Shown piece after piece: positions 48,439 through 56,502 of a stretch of 64,000 nt of DNA; positions within the stretch are counted from its first letter, which is position 1; every line of letters starts with the position of its first letter. Position numbers and translations under genes: made by a program. Origin of the DNA: JAGVGT01 sp963807225 (GTDB lineage Bacteria > Desulfobacterota > Desulfobulbia > Desulfobulbales > JAGXFP01). Location of the stretch: NCBI GenBank assembly GCA_963807225.1, contig CAWEAD010000008.1:62001-126000 (forward strand). Reading direction: 5' to 3'. Below the pieces are notes generated by a model that saw only the letters and a program-made list of their open reading frames with translations, ran no database searches and was not told the DNA's origin.

Positions 48439-49062
48439 TCATTTGGCAACCATCAAAAAGATCGGGTATTCCCGCTCGACGCCGGCGACTTCTTTCTTGA
48501 TCACATAGGAAGTGCTGAAACTAACCTCGCTAAATCCACATTCCTTGGCCAGGGCGGCAAGTTTCTCCTGATTGAAACCCGAATGCTCGACGCCGGTCAT
48601 ATCCTCGTGGAAGGAGCCGTCCTCGTCATCCAGGTCGGCGACGCAGAGGCGACCGCCCGGGGCAAGAAGCGCCCGGCTGTTGCGCAGGACCTGATCGGTG
48701 TGTTTGATGTGATGAAAGACCATGCTGCTGTAAATCAGATCAAACGACGAGCCCGCCAGTTGGGCGGGATTTTCGAGCAAATCGAGGCTTTTCGTGGTGA
48801 CGTTGGTCAGGCCCAGGGATGAGATCTTTTCCTTGAGGACACTCAGCATGCCGTCCGAAGTGTCGATGGCCAGAATGCTTTTCACCAACGGGGCCAGTTT
48901 TGTAGTGACCAATCCCGTGCCGCAGCCAATCTCCATTGCCGTCATGGTCCGGTCCGGCTGCACCGCTTTTATTATGGCATCGGCATTGGCTGCAGCCAGT
49001 TTCAGCCGCATGGGTTTTTCATCCCAGGTTTCCGCCTCTTTGTCGAATCTTTCCTTTGTCAC
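48439..49062 (-). CDS. Class I SAM-dependent methyltransferase
   Basis: 207 residues. The SAM loop is AMEIGCGTGLVTTKLAPLV, the acidic residue follows in ILAIDTSDGML, and motif IV is FDLIYSSMVFHHIKH. PGGRLCVADLDDEDGSFH and a C-terminal GFSEVSFSTSYVIKKE with REYPIFLMVAK are typical of the UbiE/arsenite-methylase-like superfamily. No arsenic-type cysteines are seen. Substrate unknown, small molecule likely. It is isolated between a noncoding spacer and a low-density region. Confidence 0.85.
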   Translation of the reverse strand: MTKERFDKEAETWDEKPMRLKLAAANADAIIKAVQPDRTMTAMEIGCGTGLVTTKLAPLVKSILAIDTSDGMLSVLKEKISSLGLTNVTTKSLDLLENPAQLAGSSFDLIYSSMVFHHIKHTDQVLRNSRALLAPGGRLCVADLDDEDGSFHEDMTGVEHSGFNQEKLAALAKECGFSEVSFSTSYVIKKEVAGVEREYPIFLMVAK

Positions 49063-49146
49063 GTTTCCTCCCTGCGTTAACGCAATTTAGTGTTCTTCAG
49101 AAATGAGAATTTTGTTGGAGATCGAGGAACAGTGAAAATAATAAAC

Positions 49147-49389
49147 TCAGCACATTGGGTCAATCTGAGCTTTTGTTTTTCTACCCCACCGTTTGACCAA
49201 CCGGGGCAATTCCGGGTCGGCAGCCGTGGTGCCGACGAGGGTTAACTTTAACAGCACGGGACGGAATCGCGAAGCGTATTTCGCCACCACTTCATCGAAC
49301 TTAGATGTGGAGTAAGCATTTTCTCCGCACTTGACGAGGCATAGTCCGAGATGCGTTCCACCGCTGGTCGGATACCCAGCGCCGGTCAT
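49147..49389 (-). CDS. Doubtful small ORF, unknown function
   Basis: An open frame of about 80 codons from the ATG complementary to 49389 (MTGAGYPTSGGTHLGL); a longer version starts at 49446. It contains VVAKYASRFRPVLLKLTLVG and ends with a basic KRWGRKTKAQIDPMC. There is no clear ribosome site and no recognised family. It sits alone in a 437-bp gap (49063-49499) that otherwise shows nothing. It could be a decayed gene. Confidence 0.25.
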   Translation of the reverse strand: MTGAGYPTSGGTHLGLCLVKCGENAYSTSKFDEVVAKYASRFRPVLLKLTLVGTTAADPELPRLVKRWGRKTKAQIDPMC

Positions 49390-49499
49390 TGCCGAGGAAA
49401 CGAAACAGAAAAGCGAAGACTTCGATCTTGTCTTTATTATGACCAAAGAGATTGTTTAACTATGCGCGCAATGACGTTTTGAACCAACTCCGCTGACGG

Positions 49500-50084
49500 T
49501 CAGGCCACTTTGCCGGCAACTACCCTTTCGATGCGCCGATCCGGCACCAGCCAGATCAAAGCGACCAGGACATAGATCCCCATGGCCAGCCATGGCGACC
49601 AGGCGGCCATGGGAATGGCGGCGGCGTAAAGAATCGGCGAGATCTTGCCTTTCCAGTCATTGCCGATGGCCTTCTTCAGGAGCGAATCCGGACCTTGCGA
49701 GACTATGATCTGGTGCTGCAGAATAAAGTAGGCGATGGCCGCCATCAGCAGTACCACGCCATAGATGGCCGCCGGCATGGCGGCGAAGTGGTTTTCTCCC
49801 ATCCAGCCGGTGGTGAAGGGGATCAGCGACAACCAGAACAGCAGGTGCAGGTTGGCCCAGAGGATCGAACCGGTCACCGTCCGGCAGGTATGCAGCATAT
49901 GGTGGTGATTGTTCCAGTAGATGCCCAGATAGATAAAGCTCAAGACATAACTCAGGAAAATCGGCAGCAGGGGCGTTAAGTCCTTAAAGTCGCTGCCCAG
50001 CGGCACCTTCAGCTCCAGAACCATGATGGTAATAATGATGGCGATCACTCCATCGCTGAACGCCTCCAGCCGGTTCTTGCCCAT
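49500..50084 (-). CDS. TMEM175 family (DUF1211) channel-like membrane protein
   Basis: 194 residues with six hydrophobic helices. The family hallmark R-x3-FSDGV is present at 5-13 (RLEAFSDGVIAIIITIMVLE), followed by YIGIYW-like YLGIYWNNHHHMLHTC and LIPFTTGW. Bacterial TMEM175 proteins are one-repeat potassium channels working as tetramers, with the FSDGV helix lining the pore. The start has no strong ribosome site but is followed by the full motif. It may help potassium balance or membrane potential. Confidence 0.88.
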   Translation of the reverse strand: MGKNRLEAFSDGVIAIIITIMVLELKVPLGSDFKDLTPLLPIFLSYVLSFIYLGIYWNNHHHMLHTCRTVTGSILWANLHLLFWLSLIPFTTGWMGENHFAAMPAAIYGVVLLMAAIAYFILQHQIIVSQGPDSLLKKAIGNDWKGKISPILYAAAIPMAAWSPWLAMGIYVLVALIWLVPDRRIERVVAGKVA

Positions 50085-50125
50085 TATTTACACCCCCTTG
50101 GATATCCTCTCACGGTTCACTTCTC

Positions 50126-50347
50126 TCACCTAAACAACGGCCGCAGCTTCTCGACGGCAACCCGCATTTTGTGCAAAGCCTCCGGGTCGCCGAATCGGAG
50201 GTATCGCTCAGACTCTTGCCATAGTTCGTTCAGGTATTCTCCGGCATTGAACAGAAGAAGGCCGCGGGCGTATCCGTCGCTACCCCTCTTCTTGAGCCGC
50301 GGGTCCTTTTTGATCTTCGCCGATAGGTCGTCATGGAGACTACTCAT
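50126..50347 (-). CDS. Short protein ending in a CHAD-like segment
   Basis: 73 residues. The C-terminal half (GDPEALHKMRVAVEKLRPLF) matches the conserved first helix of CHAD domains (DPEAVHKMRVATRRLR), which bind polyphosphate. The protein stops right after it, so at most the first helix is kept. The N terminus (MSSLHDDLSAKIKKDPRLKK) is unrelated. It is either a truncated gene remnant or a tiny stand-alone helical protein. It lies next to a truncated IS481 transposase, which favours decay. Confidence 0.45.
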   Translation of the reverse strand: MSSLHDDLSAKIKKDPRLKKRGSDGYARGLLLFNAGEYLNELWQESERYLRFGDPEALHKMRVAVEKLRPLFR

Positions 50348-50378
50348 GGTAATTTCCCTTTAGCGATAGCGTCTTGCG

Positions 50379-50585
50379 TTAGAATATCAAACTATCCCGA
50401 CTGTCCCTCCGGCAAGATAAAAATACTTCCCACTGAACACCGCCCATCTGGAAGGCACGCTTCACCTCATAAAACGTGTCCCGGTGATAGCCCATGATCT
50501 GACAGGCCTTGGAAACATTGCCGAGTTCCTCAGCAAGATTGAGCAATGAAAGATTTCTTCTGCTACTTCGAGTGAGTGTGGTCAT
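50379..50585 (-). mobile_element. Truncated IS481-family transposase
   Basis: Starts at the ATG complementary to 50585 with GGAGGAGG upstream. RSSRRNLSLLNLAEELGNVS plus KACQIMGYHRDTFYEVKRAF is the N-terminal helix-turn-helix of IS481 transposases. After GGV the frame runs into unrelated residues and stops, so the DDE domain is lost. An inverted repeat GTAGATTG/CAATCTAC at 50600-50629, just upstream, may be part of the old element end. Confidence 0.75.
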
Positions 50586-50599
50586 CCGGTTCCTCCTCC

Positions 50600-50629
50600 G
50601 TAGATTGAAATTTGGCGATTCCAATCTAC
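50600..50629. repeat. Inverted repeat beside the IS481 remnant
   Basis: GTAGATTG (50600-50607) and CAATCTAC (50622-50629) flank 14 bases. Position 15 bp upstream of the transposase start suggests an element terminus or an operator within it. Confidence 0.5.
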
Positions 50630-50795
50630 CCGGGAGACGGGGTGACCGCACCTTCTGACTCAGGGCCAGTTTCGGCGGTACTGGCGGATAATTACTAATC
50701 TTCTTCATGCAGGCTCCCTTACCTGCTGAGGGAGAATTCAATTATCCCTGTTGATGATCAATCATAAGTCAGGATTATGACATGATGACTGATTT

Positions 50796-51519
50796 TTGAC
50801 GGGCTTCTTCTCCGCCTTTGACCGCCTTGTTTTGCCATTTCGACATGAAATCAAGTAGTTGACCGTTTATTTTCCGCGTTTTCTTCTCGGCACGGTAGTT
50901 GCTGTACAACCTCCTGTACCAATTTGCCTCGCGGCCATTGCTTGCTTGACTGGTTGCCGATTTGAGTCGGCTGGTCGTTCAGTAATTCCAGAAGCTTTGC
51001 GAAGGGCACCAGCACTGGCTGGGATTTGCGATGAGGATAGGGGCAAAACTTGCGGCACTTCCGGTGGCTGTAGCCTTGATCAGGCCGCGGCTCATAAATG
51101 AGGTGGATAATCAGATCCGGTTTTTTGCTCCGGAGAGTTGAATATCCGCTAACAGTCGACAGTTAAAAGGCAAGGAGGATTTTCCATGACGAGGAATAAG
51201 ATCACACTAACGCTCGTAATCGGCATGGCTTTTCTGGGTATCAGCCTGACCAGCAGTTGCGCCACAAAGGATACGGTCAGTTACCGCTTTCCGGTACTTC
51301 AAGAACATATCAAGGTCGCCAAAGCGGCGGATGCCGAAATATATGCCCCGGCGCCGCTCCAGTCGGCCAAAGACAAGCTGGATGCGGCCAGGCTGGCGGT
51401 AAGGACGCGGGATATGGTCTCCGCCAACCGTCTGGTGGATGAGGCCCTGGCGGATGCCGATTATGCCGCGTCCATAGCTCCAAGAGAAAAGGCCAGGACC
51501 AAAGCCGTAATTATGCGTC
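50796..51519 (+). repeat. Direct repeat copy 1 (promoter, leader and DUF4398 gene)
   Basis: About 724 bp that can be aligned along its whole length with 55783-56502. Shared blocks include TTGACGGGCTTC, GAAATCAA, CGGCACGGTAGTTGCT, CCTGTACCAATTT, GCGGCCATTGCT, GACTGGTTGCCGATT, AAGAAGCTTTGCGA-type, GGATAATCAGA, ATATCCGCTAAC and AAGGAGGATTTTCCATGA. Identity by eye is roughly 75-80 per cent. Similarity starts about 90 bp before the sigma-54 promoter and ends near the end of the lipoprotein gene. Confidence 0.85.
50887..50903 (+). promoter_or_regulatory. Sigma-54 promoter, copy 1
   Basis: TCGGCACGGTAGTTGCT: GG at 50889-50890 and GC at 50901-50902 have the exact spacing of -24/-12 elements and match the YTGGCACGRNNNTTGCW consensus at all fixed positions except one (C for T). 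The same 17 bases recur at 55874. Transcription would start near 50914, leaving about 270 nt of leader before the lipoprotein gene. Confidence 0.7.
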
Positions 51520-51542
51520 TATGGGAATTGAGGCTTGGTTAG
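51186..51542 (+). CDS. DUF4398 domain lipoprotein, copy 1 (divergent C terminus)
   Basis: 118 residues. A signal peptide ends in the lipobox SLTSSC. The mature part is helical: EHIKVAKAADAEIYAPAPLQ, then KLDAARLAVRTRDMVSANRL and DEALADADYAASIA, the DUF4398 pattern. AAGGAGGA precedes the ATG. It is a paralogue of 56169-56555 but breaks off after about 105 residues into IMRLWELRLG, losing the end of the helix. No OmpA gene follows, unlike copy 2. It may be a partly decayed duplicate or a variant with a new tail. Its promoter and leader remain conserved, so it is probably still expressed. Confidence 0.75.
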   Translation: MTRNKITLTLVIGMAFLGISLTSSCATKDTVSYRFPVLQEHIKVAKAADAEIYAPAPLQSAKDKLDAARLAVRTRDMVSANRLVDEALADADYAASIAPREKARTKAVIMRLWELRLG

Positions 51543-51973
51543 GATAAGCTGTTGATATAATAAGATACGTGTCAGTTGAATGGTGGTTTTTAGCCCCTAT
51601 GCCTGCCATTGTAAGGGTAAAATGGCAGGCCGAACGGTTTGATGTATAATGCCCAGATTAAATCGACATTTTATCCCCGGTCAAATTTGGACCATCTCCC
51701 ATCGTTGCTATATACGGAACTCCCTTCTCAAAGTGGTGAAGGATCGTTTGGGTTGGTTGAAATGGCTCTAGTGAGGGTGGGCGTTGGGTTGAAACAACTT
51801 TCCGGAAGGTGTGGGACAGTCATGTCCTGACGCTGTTCCAGCTATGGTCCTCGGGTCGCTCAGCCTGGCCGGCGACAATCGGGCGCAGAATCTCCTCAAG
51901 TGCTGCCGGCAAGTCGATGGTTGCAAGGTTCAATCCGGTGTTGGTAGGATTAAGTCAAATCAGGAGCGGGCCA
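51543..51973. other. 431-bp spacer with one hairpin
   Basis: No convincing gene. A perfect 10-bp hairpin, GCCTGCCATT (51601-51610) / AATGGCAGGC (51621-51630), lies about 60 bp after the lipoprotein gene and could end its transcript, although no T tract follows. A short open frame at 51639-51830 has no ribosome site or known motif. Confidence 0.55.
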
Positions 51974-53401
51974 ATGTCAAAATCTCTCAAAATCATCCTC
52001 TTCGGCGTTTGCGGTTTCGCCGTCCTTCTGGTCTGCATTCCGGCGGCCCTGGTTGTTTTTGTCGATGTCAATTCCTACAAGCCCCGGTTTGAAGCGGCTG
52101 CCTCGAAAACCCTGGGGATGGATGTCAAAGTTGACGGCCGGCTGGGCCTCGGCTTCTTTCCTGGACTGCACGTGACGCTGGCGGATGCGAGCATCCGTAA
52201 CCGGGGTGTAGTCCTGGTCGATGCCAGTGAGGCCCGACTTGGGATCGCTCTACTCCCTCTGCTCCACAAAAAAGTCCACATCGGGAAAATCGTCCTGAAA
52301 GGGACCAAGATCTCCATCGAACGAGATCCAGACGGCAGGTTCAACTTCGAGAATCCGGAGGCGGCCGGGAAAATCTTGTCTGCCCTGAACTTGCCGAAAG
52401 TTTCCTTTTCTGACGGAACTCTCAGCTATACGGACCAAAAATCCAAGAAAGGATTCGAGGCCGGGGATTGCCGTATTGACCTGAGCCGGTTGATGTTTTC
52501 AGGCGGTAAGGCATCGGAATTCTTGAAAAACCTTTCCCTGCAGGCGGAAGCCACCTGCGGGGAGATCCGGACCAAGGACTATGTCGCCGCCTCAGACCTG
52601 CAATTTACAGTAGCCGGAAAGGATGGGGTTTTCGAGTTCAAGCCGGTGGTAATGCAGGTCTTCGGCGGGCAGGGTTCGGGGAGCCTGCAGGCGGATTTCA
52701 CCGATGCCGCTCCCGTTTACCAGGTTCGCTGTTCTCTGGCCAAGTTCCACATCGAGGATTTCCTCCAGGCCCTGTCGATGAACAAGGTCGCGGCGGGGCT
52801 GCTGGACTTCTCCGCCGACCTGTCGATTCAGGGGAAAAGCGGCGGGAAGACAGGAGTGACCGTAGACGGCGAAGCCTCCCTGCGGGGGAAGAACCTGACG
52901 CTGATCGGCATCGATCTCGACCAGCAGCTTTCCCGGGTTGAGAACAGCCAGAACTTCAATCTGGTGGACGTGGGCGCCGTGCTGCTTGTCGGTCCCTTGG
53001 GGCTGGCGATCACCAAGGGATACAACTTCGCCAGCATCTTTCGGGGATCGGAGGGCGGGAGCGAGGTCCGGACGCTCATCTCCAACTGGAAAGTGGCAAA
53101 CGGCGTGGCCCAAGCGCAGGATGTGGCCCTGGCAACGGCTGAGAATCGGCTCGCCCTCCGGGGAGGACTCGATTTCGTCAATGACCGGTTCAATGACGTG
53201 ACTATGGCGGTGATCGATGAGAAGGGCTGCGTCAAAGTGCAGCAGGAAATACGCGGCACCTTCCGGGAACCGGTGGTGGAGAAACCGAATTTTTTCATGT
53301 CCATCACCGGGCCGGCGCGCAATTTAATCAAGGAGGGGGTAGATCTCCTGGGCGGCGATTGCAAAGTATTTTACACCGGTGCTGTGGCGCCGCCGAAATG
53401 A
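51974..53401 (+). CDS. AsmA family protein
   Basis: 475 residues from ATG 51974 (MSKSLKIILFGV), chosen for AGGAG 8 nt upstream; the longer frame to 51809 has no support. One N-terminal transmembrane helix (5-30) leads into the AsmA start, FVDVNSYKPRFEAAASKTLG then MDVKVDGRLGLGFFPGLHVT, and repeated beta-groove segments (KVHIGKIVLKGTKISIERDP; GRFNFENP). The C-terminal region has GLLDFSADLSIQGKSG and SLRGKNLTLIGIDLDQQLSR. AsmA-like proteins span the periplasm and are thought to move phospholipids between membranes. It lies between the two lipoprotein modules in an envelope gene block. Confidence 0.9.
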   Translation: MSKSLKIILFGVCGFAVLLVCIPAALVVFVDVNSYKPRFEAAASKTLGMDVKVDGRLGLGFFPGLHVTLADASIRNRGVVLVDASEARLGIALLPLLHKKVHIGKIVLKGTKISIERDPDGRFNFENPEAAGKILSALNLPKVSFSDGTLSYTDQKSKKGFEAGDCRIDLSRLMFSGGKASEFLKNLSLQAEATCGEIRTKDYVAASDLQFTVAGKDGVFEFKPVVMQVFGGQGSGSLQADFTDAAPVYQVRCSLAKFHIEDFLQALSMNKVAAGLLDFSADLSIQGKSGGKTGVTVDGEASLRGKNLTLIGIDLDQQLSRVENSQNFNLVDVGAVLLVGPLGLAITKGYNFASIFRGSEGGSEVRTLISNWKVANGVAQAQDVALATAENRLALRGGLDFVNDRFNDVTMAVIDEKGCVKVQQEIRGTFREPVVEKPNFFMSITGPARNLIKEGVDLLGGDCKVFYTGAVAPPK

Positions 53402-53640
53402 AGAGCTTGCCAGGGATGCTGCGCGACGGGGATCAAGCTTGACAGACCTGATCCAGTAAAAACTGGCACTGTTCTAAGCGAGGCGTACACCGGTTCGAGA
53501 TGGGGGAATGGGTCAGGTCGGCTCCTGGTTCTTCTGACTGACAACCCCTTTTTTCCCAGCGCTACTATATCAAATAAATAATCAAGCATGCAGAATGCAG
53601 AATCGGCGGACCGGGGATTCCGGCAATTGTCGGTGCTTCC

Positions 53641-53895
53641 CTAAAACTTCTTTATCTTGTCCCCGATCCGGCTGGCCTTGTCACACTGGGTGCCACCCTT
53701 GGGGTTGCAGTCGATCAGGATTGACATCACCTTGTCGGCAGTCTTGTAACAGCCGGCGTCTTCAAGCTTCCCCAAAAGCTCGGACATCAGGCGGTTGAAC
53801 TCCTGACATTTCTCGAAATCGGCGGAGGCGCGCTGGTGCAACTCGGCCGCTCTGGCTAGTTCTTTGGTGATCTCTGCCGGGATTGTTTCTGCCAT
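53641..53895 (-). CDS. Small helical protein, unknown function
   Basis: 84 residues from the ATG complementary to 53895 (MAETIPAEITKELARAAELH). Mostly helical with four cysteines (EKCQEFNR, AGCYKTAD, LIDCNPKGGTQCDKA). No signal peptide in this version; a TTG start at 54018 would add a basic, non-signal extension. Family not recognised. It is convergent with the AsmA gene and divergent from ompA. Coding potential is moderate: amphipathic helix periodicity and no rare-codon oddities. Confidence 0.5.
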   Translation of the reverse strand: MAETIPAEITKELARAAELHQRASADFEKCQEFNRLMSELLGKLEDAGCYKTADKVMSILIDCNPKGGTQCDKASRIGDKIKKF

Positions 53896-54112
53896 CCGAT
53901 TGGTCGTGACGTGATAGTTAATCTTTTTCTTAAATGCCAAGATAATGCATCCGGGCCTTTTGGCACAGAAAAAACCTTTTGCCGGCCCAAAAACCAGCTT
54001 CAAGCTGAAGTCGTCCAATCGATTAAAGTTTTCGGATGACCATTTTCGCCATTTGTCAGCGCTTTTGAGGTTGTGATACGATGACTCAAAATCTCAAATG
54101 AGGAGAATGGAA

Positions 54113-55474
54113 ATGAAAAAGCAGATGAAAATGATCATCCTGTCGCTGCTGGCGGTGCTGGCAGCCAGCTATCACGGCCATGCTTATGCCGCTGCCGAGG
54201 GCGGCAATTTCGAGGTTTCACCCTTTGTCGGCTACTACTGGTTTGACAGAGATACCAGTTATAAGGACCATTTAGTCTGGGGCGGCCGTTTCGGATACCT
54301 TTTCGACGATAATCTCGAGGCCGAAGCCACCTTGGCCGCGGTGCCCACCAAGCTGGACCGCTTCGGCCGGGACGCAGACCTGGTACAAATTCAGGCTGAT
54401 GCTCTCTATAATTTCACCGGTCTGGGTAAGCTGGTTCCCTACGCCGCCGCCGGTATCGGTCTGGCCCACTATGATCCGGTGGCCGAAGGTGGTTCCGAAA
54501 CCGCCTTCATGATCGATTTCGGGGTTGGTGCCCGTTATTTCTTCGCCGACAATCTGGCCGCCCGGGTGGATTTGAGGCAGCCGGTCATCTTCGATAATGC
54601 CGAGTCGAATTATATGGCGACGGTGGGTATTTCCTACTTCTTCGGCGCGGCCAAGCACCCGGTGAAGGTTGCGGAAGAGGTCCAGGTGCCCGAACCGGTC
54701 GTGGAGGCACCTCCACCGCTGGCCGACAGTGATGGTGACGGCGTGGTCGATCCCGAGGACCAGTGCCCCGATACCCCTGCCAATGTCAAAGTCGACAGCC
54801 TGGGATGCCCGGTGGACAGCGATGGCGACGGGGTGGCGGATTATCTGGATCAGTGCCCCGACACCCCGGCCGGAGCCCCAGCCGACGCTGTTGGGTGTCT
54901 GAAGGATTCCGATAAGGACGGACTCAGCGACTGGGAGGAAATAAATAAGACCGGCACCGATCCCTATAATCGCGACAGCGATGGTGACGGCTTGAGCGAT
55001 GGGGACGAAGTCAATAAGTACAATACCAACCCGCTTAATCCCGATACCGACGGCGGCGGTGTCAAAGACGGTCTGGAGGTGAATGTCGCCCACACCAACC
55101 CGCTTGATCCGGCCGACGACGTCAAGGAAGTCAAGCGGATCGAGTTGAAGGTCTATTTCGATACCAATTCCGCCGAGGTGAAGCCGGAGTACTTCCCGGA
55201 AATCCGGAAGGTGGCGGAATTCCTGAAGGAGTACCCCGAGGTGAATGGTGAAATCGCAGGGCATACCGACAGCCGCGGATCGGCGGCTTATAACCGGAAA
55301 CTCTCCGAACGGCGCGCCTTGAGCGTGGTCAAGGTGGCGGAGGAGCGTTTCGGGGTCGCGCCCGGGCGCTTGACCGCCATCGGTTACGGTGGCACCCGGC
55401 CGGTGGCCGACAACAATACCGCCGAGGGACGCGCCAAGAACCGGCGGATCGAGGCGACCTTCAGCAGCCGCTGA
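54113..55474 (+). CDS. OmpA family protein with beta-barrel and calcium-binding repeats
   Basis: 453 residues from ATG 54113 (AGGAG 8 nt upstream; ATG 54098 and 54107 precede it in frame). Signal peptide to about AYA-A. Residues 20-185 form an eight-stranded OmpA/OprF-type barrel (FEVSPFVGYYWFDRDTSY ... VGISYFFG). A Pro/Glu linker leads to thrombospondin type 3-like Asp-rich repeats (DSDGDGVVDPEDQCPDTP, twice, then DSDGDGLSDGDEVNKYNTNP). The OmpA domain at 330-450 binds peptidoglycan (VYFDTNSAEVKPEY; GHTDSRGSAAYNRKLSERRA). It links outer membrane and wall. Strong terminator follows. Confidence 0.94.
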   Translation: MKKQMKMIILSLLAVLAASYHGHAYAAAEGGNFEVSPFVGYYWFDRDTSYKDHLVWGGRFGYLFDDNLEAEATLAAVPTKLDRFGRDADLVQIQADALYNFTGLGKLVPYAAAGIGLAHYDPVAEGGSETAFMIDFGVGARYFFADNLAARVDLRQPVIFDNAESNYMATVGISYFFGAAKHPVKVAEEVQVPEPVVEAPPPLADSDGDGVVDPEDQCPDTPANVKVDSLGCPVDSDGDGVADYLDQCPDTPAGAPADAVGCLKDSDKDGLSDWEEINKTGTDPYNRDSDGDGLSDGDEVNKYNTNPLNPDTDGGGVKDGLEVNVAHTNPLDPADDVKEVKRIELKVYFDTNSAEVKPEYFPEIRKVAEFLKEYPEVNGEIAGHTDSRGSAAYNRKLSERRALSVVKVAEERFGVAPGRLTAIGYGGTRPVADNNTAEGRAKNRRIEATFSSR

Positions 55475-55500
55475 GTTTCGATATCAACCAAGGTAGTCTG

Positions 55501-55532
55501 GACACGGCCCGTTTGCGGGCCGTGTCTTTTTT
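55501..55532 (+). terminator. Rho-independent terminator after ompA
   Basis: A perfect 11-bp stem, GACACGGCCCG / CGGGCCGTGTC, with a TTTG loop and six T. Confidence 0.94.
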
Positions 55533-55782
55533 CCCCTTGCATGGGAAAGTTCGGTCATGCTTTTATGCATTCCGCCCTTGCTGTTGGGCCTCAGCATCAA
55601 CTCGGTGGACGGGAAGGTTTGCAATAACTCAACCGGTCGTCAGTTATCTTTTATATGGGCGCGTAGAACTGTAGTTGCCGGGTCGGAACAAATCTGCCGC
55701 CTATCTTCCTGAAGCCGTGGCCTGGGGTAACCCTGCTGGTGAGCCGTCATATATAACCGTTATATCATTGGCGACGGATTCC
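55533..55782. other. Spacer between the ompA terminator and repeat copy 2
   Basis: About 250 bp without a supported gene. A short open frame (55675-55896) runs into the repeat and across the sigma-54 promoter, so it is not taken as coding. Confidence 0.5.
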
Positions 55783-56502
55783 TTGACGGGCTTCGCCATC
55801 GCCCTCACCGACTTGATTTTTTCTTTTCGACCTGAAATCAACCAGTTGTCCATAGATTTTCCCCGTTTTTCTCTCGGCACGGTAGTTGCTCTATAACCCC
55901 CTGTACCAATTTACCTTGCGGCCATTGCTCACTAGACTGGTTGCCGATTGGAGCCGGATGATCTTTCGGCAACTCAAGAAGCTTTGCGAGGGACACCGGA
56001 ACTGCCGGGATTTGTAATGTTGACAGGGGCCTTGCGGTACTTCCGGTGTTGGTAGTTGTGACCGGGCCGCGGCTCAGAAATTAAGCGGATAATCAGACCC
56101 GGGCTTTTTGCTCTGAAGATCCGGATATCCGCTAACGGTTGGCAGTTAAAAGAAAAGGAGGATTTTCCATGATGAGAAATAAGATTTCACGAAATCTCGT
56201 AATCGGCATGGCTGTTCTGGGCATCAGCCTGGCCAGCGGTTGCGCCACAAAGGATACGGCCAGTTACCGTTTTCCGGAATTGCAGGAACATATCGATGTC
56301 GCCAAAGCGGCAGATGCCGAAGTATATGCCCCGGCGCCGCTCCAATCGGCCGAAGACAAGCTGGAGGCGGCCAGACTGGCGGTGAGGACCGGGGATATGG
56401 TCTCCGCCAACCTTCTGGTGGATGAGGCAATGGTGGATGCCGATTATGCCGCGGCCATGGCTCCAACCGAAAAGGCCGAGAAAGAAGCTATGGTTATGCG
56501 TC
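55783..56502 (+). repeat. Direct repeat copy 2 (promoter, leader and DUF4398 gene)
   Basis: About 720 bp matching 50796-51519 in the same orientation, about 5 kb apart. The 5' noncoding half (about 385 bp) is conserved along its length, including the sigma-54 element, CTGTACCAATTT, GGCCATTGCT, GACTGGTTGCCGATT, CGGCTCA, GGATAATCAGA and the ribosome site. In this copy the leader can form GTTGCCGA/TCGGCAAC, which is not kept in copy 1. Confidence 0.85.
55874..55890 (+). promoter_or_regulatory. Sigma-54 promoter, copy 2
   Basis: The same 17 bases as copy 1, TCGGCACGGTAGTTGCT, with GG at 55876-55877 and GC at 55888-55889. The bases just after it differ (CTATAACCCC against GTACAACCTC), while the -24/-12 box itself is identical, as expected under selection. 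Leader to the gene is about 270 nt. Confidence 0.7.

Noticed and set aside
51125..51140. TTTTTTGCTC before both lipoprotein genes as a second sigma-54 box
   Set aside because: It has the TTGC part but no GG at -24.
51639..51830. Open frame after lipoprotein copy 1
   Set aside because: No ribosome site, no known motif, and an odd composition. A fancied likeness to an IS21 transposase could not be supported.
54721..55130. Asp-rich tandem repeats as a possible DNA repeat or CRISPR-like array
   Set aside because: They encode thrombospondin type 3-like calcium repeats inside ompA; units vary and there are no spacers.
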